Below are positions 61,110-64,000 of a stretch of 64,000 bases of DNA, piece after piece. The stretch is taken from the NCBI GenBank assembly GCA_963971305.1, contig OZ020317.1, forward strand, positions 11,674,001 through 11,738,000, read 5' to 3'. The position numbers were made by a program, and so were the translations under genes. Numbering within the stretch: the first letter of the stretch is position 1; each line of letters starts with the position of its first letter. Under the pieces are notes generated by a model, which was not told the DNA's origin, made no database searches, and saw only the letters and a list, made by a program, of their open reading frames with translations. Source of the stretch: Arcuatula senhousia. Its lineage: Eukaryota; Mollusca; Bivalvia; Mytilida; Mytilidae.

Positions 61110-61289
61110 GGGCTGTTCCATTAAAATTTAAATGGGGAGGGGGGACACACTTTTTTCACCCCCCCAATATAAAAAAAAATCATCATACACTTGCAACAAA
61201 ATTGAATTTTAGCTAGCACTAACAGAAAAATAAAAAAACTGCACCCCCCTCCCCCGGACACAAGTAAATTTAAATGGAACAGCCCTTAA
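61110..61289. mobile_element. MITE with GGGCTGTTCCATT ends (~180 bp)
   Basis: GGGCTGTTCCATTAAAATTT ... GGGGAGGGGGGACAC at the left is inverted at the right (CCCCCCTCCCCCGGACAC ... AAATTTAAATGGAACAGCCC). Arms are about 45 bp. Confidence 0.7.
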
Positions 61290-61947
61290 TATTTAATCTA
61301 ACTAATGTGAGAATTTAAGAACTGATCATTGTATATAATATGTTATTATTGTCATGTTTGTCATTTAATATAGACTATGAAATAAAAAAATATATACCCC
61401 TGTGAACCTAAAATAACTAACAATTGTTGAAATACAACAATGAACTATATTACAAATTAAATTTGTAATTTATCAGGAAGAAAGTTTCTTATATTTTTAG
61501 TTTTATGATTGTATTTGAAAGGTAGTTGCTTATTTTCAGTCTTTATAACTTTATATTATTACAAGTTAAGATTTCTTAAACTTTTATTTGCATTTGAAGG
61601 TCAGTGTTTTAGTCAATCCACATGTATATTACATTTATATTTTATATATTTAGGTTTATGAACCACTGAAAAAAACAGATAACTTTAGTTGAACATTCTG
61701 TTAATTTTAGGTTAATTTTAGGTTCCAAGGGGTGTATAAATACATTAAAATTCTATTTGCTTATTCTTTTGACTTCAAAAAGTGCAACATTGTATCAGTT
61801 CCCTATCAATTGTTGTTTTCACTAGTTTAATATCTCAGGTTCACCTGTACATAAACATTTCAATCCATGTGTTTACCATATGGACACAATTCACACTTTA
61901 AAAAGAGAGATTTTATCACATTTTAAGTTGGGATGTCCATTCATTTT

Positions 61948-62440
61948 TGTCTCGCCTGCAAGGAAAGTCGCGGAAGGCAAGACTTATGTATAGTGTTTCT
62001 GGGGCAGCAGCTGTGGCATCGACAATTATGTTAAAGTTTTTGGTTTAATAAGTCTGTTTTTTGTGTGATCAAGTTATGCTACATCATTGATATTTGGTAT
62101 GCAGTTGCATTAGCATTAGTACAGATCAATTTCAACATTGTTTTATCTGTATGCCACTGCAGTCACGGTGAATTGACTTCAAGATTTTAACTTATTTGGT
62201 CAATGTTCACCTTTTAGGTTAAGTCTGTTTAACATGAAGCAGTTATAATACACCATTGATATTTGGTTTGCGATTGCATTAGCATTTATTCAGATCAATT
62301 TCAAGAGCATTTTGCCTGTATGCCCCTGCAGTCATGGTCTACTGACTTTGAGATTTTTTGCACTTTTAATATTGGCATTTTCAAACTTTTTTCTGTATCC
62401 AGTTGCAACAAGTGAGACATATCTCTGAGGTAACAGTTTA
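61948..62440 (+). mobile_element. GTCTCGCC-ended repeat with two ~180-bp units
   Basis: TTGTCTCGCCTGCAAGGAAA starts the element and GTGAGACATA ends it. Two direct units carry CATTGATATTTGGTATGCAG, GATCAATTTCAA and CACTGCAGTCA words. Non-coding. Confidence 0.6.
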
Positions 62441-62681
62441 TTCTGTTCTATACACAATGTGGGTAATATCAACATATACATAAAAAACAAAGAGATATTG
62501 TACTGTTAGCTAACCTTAAAAGGATCCATGTTGATAAAACCTTTCCACATATTCATTATTTACTTACATCTGCATTTAATTTGTTAAATGGAATAGTATA
62601 GTAAATGTTTAAGGTCAGTCATATCTGATATTAAAAATGAGCACTTATAGAAACACTTACTGTTTATTATAGTTCAGTTAT

Positions 62682-62905
62682 TGCCATGGGATTTTCTTTC
62701 TCCCATGGGATTTTCTATCTCCCATGGGATTTTTATTTCTCCTATGGGAATTTTATTTCTCCCATGGGAATTTTTTTTTCCCATGGGAAGTTGTTATCCC
62801 ATGGGATTTTACAAGATCCCATGGGAATTTAAAAAATCCCATGGGAAAATGACAACATCCCATGGGATATTACACTTTCCCATGGGATTTTTAAATTCCC
62901 ATGTT
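62682..62905. repeat. Right subterminal array of 12 CCCATGGG palindromes
   Basis: The centres lie at about 62,686, 62,705, 62,724, 62,744, 62,764, 62,783, 62,801, 62,821, 62,841, 62,862, 62,882 and 62,901. Spacing is 18-21 bp, with A/T-only spacers (TTTTCTTTCT, TTTTATTTCT). It is the inverted counterpart of the left array, with better-preserved cores (CCTATGGG once, CCCATGTT at the outermost). The number of cores differs from the left (12 versus 14). Confidence 0.85.
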
Positions 62906-63082
62906 TTTTAAAGCCAGATTTTTAGAACCTCATCCATTAAATGTGTTTAACATTAGGATATTATTAAATCCCATGAAATTTTGAACATTTTGACTATTCA
63001 CTTGACCATGTAGCTTTCAGAAATGGCGGCGCAAGATTTGCAATGGACCGGAATTGCAAATTTAAATCGGAATGTGTTAATT
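62903..63082 (-). repeat. Right terminal inverted repeat of the 35-kb element
   Basis: This is the reverse complement of 27,851-28,030. It ends CCGATTTAAATTTGC-inverted, AATGTGTTAATT at 63,071-63,082. Seen in the element's inward direction it begins AATTAACACATTCCG, with a C/T difference in GGTCCATYGC and a C/A difference near TTCAAMTTTCATGGG as the only outer changes. Beyond 63,082 the similarity to the left flank stops. Confidence 0.85.
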
Positions 63083-63555
63083 ATTCTTATGTATTTCTTA
63101 CTATTCTGCCCGTGCAGCAGGTAGCTTATCAAGTCTATACGGGGCAAAACAAACGACAAATCTATTAACCACGTATAAAACCAGAAGGTAAATTGCTGAA
63201 ATACAATAAAAACGAGCATAAATATGAAATCACAAAAAGTTACAGATTCAAAGTTAAATAAATTTAAGAATCGTGAAAATTATACATAAAGATCGAATAT
63301 AACAGCCTCTAGAATTTTTAATTATTCATAAAAGGCAAGCACAGTAAAAAAGAGTAATTAAAAAATTACATTCGGCTAATTTGATGACAAGAGTCAAGGT
63401 CGAGTAAATTTCCATAAAATATGAATACACGCGTTGCGCATTTGCGGGATTGTTCACTAATTTAGCCAAAAGTAAAAAAAAACTGGTTCCAAAGTTTGAT
63501 TTTGAAAATTAACTTCATGTTCATGTTTACGATAAAGTTGATAAAAAATAACACT
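63083..63555. other. Right flank, no gene seen
   Basis: AT-rich sequence with no supported coding or repeat feature. Confidence 0.35.
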
Positions 63556-64000
63556 TTATAGCTCACCTGACCCGAAGGGTTGCCAGCGCCCTGCGTCCGT
63601 CGTCCGTCCGTTACTTTTTCAAAATTCTTCTCTTCTGAAACTACTGTAGGGAATTTTTCTAAACTTGGTCAAAGTATTTATCCAATATATTTAAAAAATG
63701 TGTTCGACTTTATGATTTGTCAAGAAACATGGCCGCCGCTACTAAAAGTAGAACATGGGGTAAAATCACATTCAAAGGCTTATAACTTAAAAACTAGAAC
63801 AGATAGAAACAATCTAAAGGATCTTAAGCTCTTCAGAATCAAAAGCTCTACAAAAGTCTCCATTGAGTCGAAGTTGTCAAATGACCCCTTTATTAACGGA
63901 TTTACAGCCCCTTAATGGTGAAAAATAGCGTTTATCTTCGTGTTTTTGGCCTGCAGAATGAAAACTATTGCAGAAAGAGAAAACCTGTTGCTTGCTTAAA
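63556..64000 (+). mobile_element. Hairpin-ended repeat, cut by the window edge
   Basis: It starts TTTATAGCTCACCTGACCCG then AAGGGT, where part of the stem's right arm is deleted (GGTTGCCAGCGCC instead of GGTCATGTGAGC). It continues through CGTCCGTCGTCCGTCCG and ACATGGCCGCCGCTACTAAA into ~157-bp units (AAAAGTCTCCATTGAGTCGA, CTGTTGCTTGCTTAAA). The 3' end lies outside the window. Confidence 0.75.

Larger units (their letters stand above)
27857..63076. mobile_element. Candidate 35.2-kb DNA transposon with two divergent genes
   Basis: Directly seen: inverted terminal segments of about 180 bp (27,851-28,030 versus 62,903-63,082). Only about two mismatches occur in the outer 120 bp. Each is followed inward by a palindrome array, and each is bounded outside by AATTAA or its inverse. 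If TTAA is the target duplication (27,853-27,856 and 63,077-63,080), the element starts CACATTCCG and is about 35,220 bp; AATT is equally possible. Inside lie two spliced genes with uninterrupted frames, transcribed outward from the centre: a Tudor/coiled-coil protein and a DUF7869-like protein with a possible DDE-type core. Inference: this is a mobile element whose candidate transposase is the DUF7869 protein. The alternative is two inverted copies of a ~450-bp repeat flanking host genes. Against that, both copies have the same outer-to-inner order and no separate inner terminus. Intronic insertions of smaller repeats suggest that it is not brand new. Confidence 0.6.

Noticed and set aside
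63021..63120. ATGGCGGCGCAAG start-like sequence reading outward from the right inverted repeat.
   Set aside because: It is a short frame with no domain. The same bases are part of the inverted repeat, and at the left end the frame does not continue comparably.
1..64000. Bacterial-type features (operons, CRISPR arrays, riboswitches, insertion sequences).
   Set aside because: The window is clearly animal genomic DNA: spliced genes, LINEs, MITEs and C2H2 fingers. The regular arrays have palindromic units and variable spacers of about 10 bp, unlike CRISPR.

Overview
This is eukaryotic, AT-rich, very repeat-rich DNA, most likely from a marine bivalve. Mytilus-like mussels fit best, because of the abundant elements starting AGCTCACCTGACCCGAAGG and ending GCTCCTGGGAGCCTCTTGT, and the tandem units of about 157-160 bp. 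The species assignment is inference from repeat style, not from a search. Most short open frames here are chance or repeat translation. Only three protein genes and a few retrotransposon fragments hold up.

Bases 1-27,850 are mostly mobile-element debris. There are four head-to-tail hairpin-ended repeats (6,963-12,031), several terminal-inverted-repeat or fold-back elements (12,275-12,834; 13,002-13,623; 20,854-23,245; 26,690-27,557), a GTCCCCCGCCGC-ended element (23,614-24,543) and a dead LINE (25,534-26,545, minus strand). The one gene is a C2H2 zinc-finger ORF with nine complete fingers (14,045-15,082), followed by a tail of decayed fingers.

The main discovery is a candidate giant DNA transposon of about 35.2 kb, 27,857-63,076. 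Near-identical inverted repeats of about 180 bp mark its ends. Immediately inside each one is an array of CCCATGGG-type palindromes spaced 18-21 bp apart (14 on the left, 12 on the right). Each end abuts AATTAA/TTAATT, which offers TTAA or AATT as target-site duplication.

Two intron-rich genes with intact frames diverge from the middle of this interval. I reconstructed both exon by exon with GT-AG splice sites, and phase is preserved throughout. The minus-strand gene (29,074-39,972, 13 exons, 412 aa) encodes an unrecognised protein with a short leucine-zipper coiled coil and a C-terminal Tudor-like domain. The plus-strand gene (44,929-59,439, 15 exons, 672 aa) encodes a protein that I recognise as DUF7869-like, with DNMDQ, QADN and GHTHEDVD motifs that could be a DDE/RNase-H-type catalytic core. 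My working model is a two-gene element: a candidate transposase plus a Tudor/coiled-coil accessory factor, with the palindrome arrays as protein-binding sites. The alternative is that two small repeats happen to flank two host genes. Many smaller repeats are nested in the introns and around the genes. After 63,076 there is ordinary repeat DNA, including a hairpin-ended repeat cut by the window edge.
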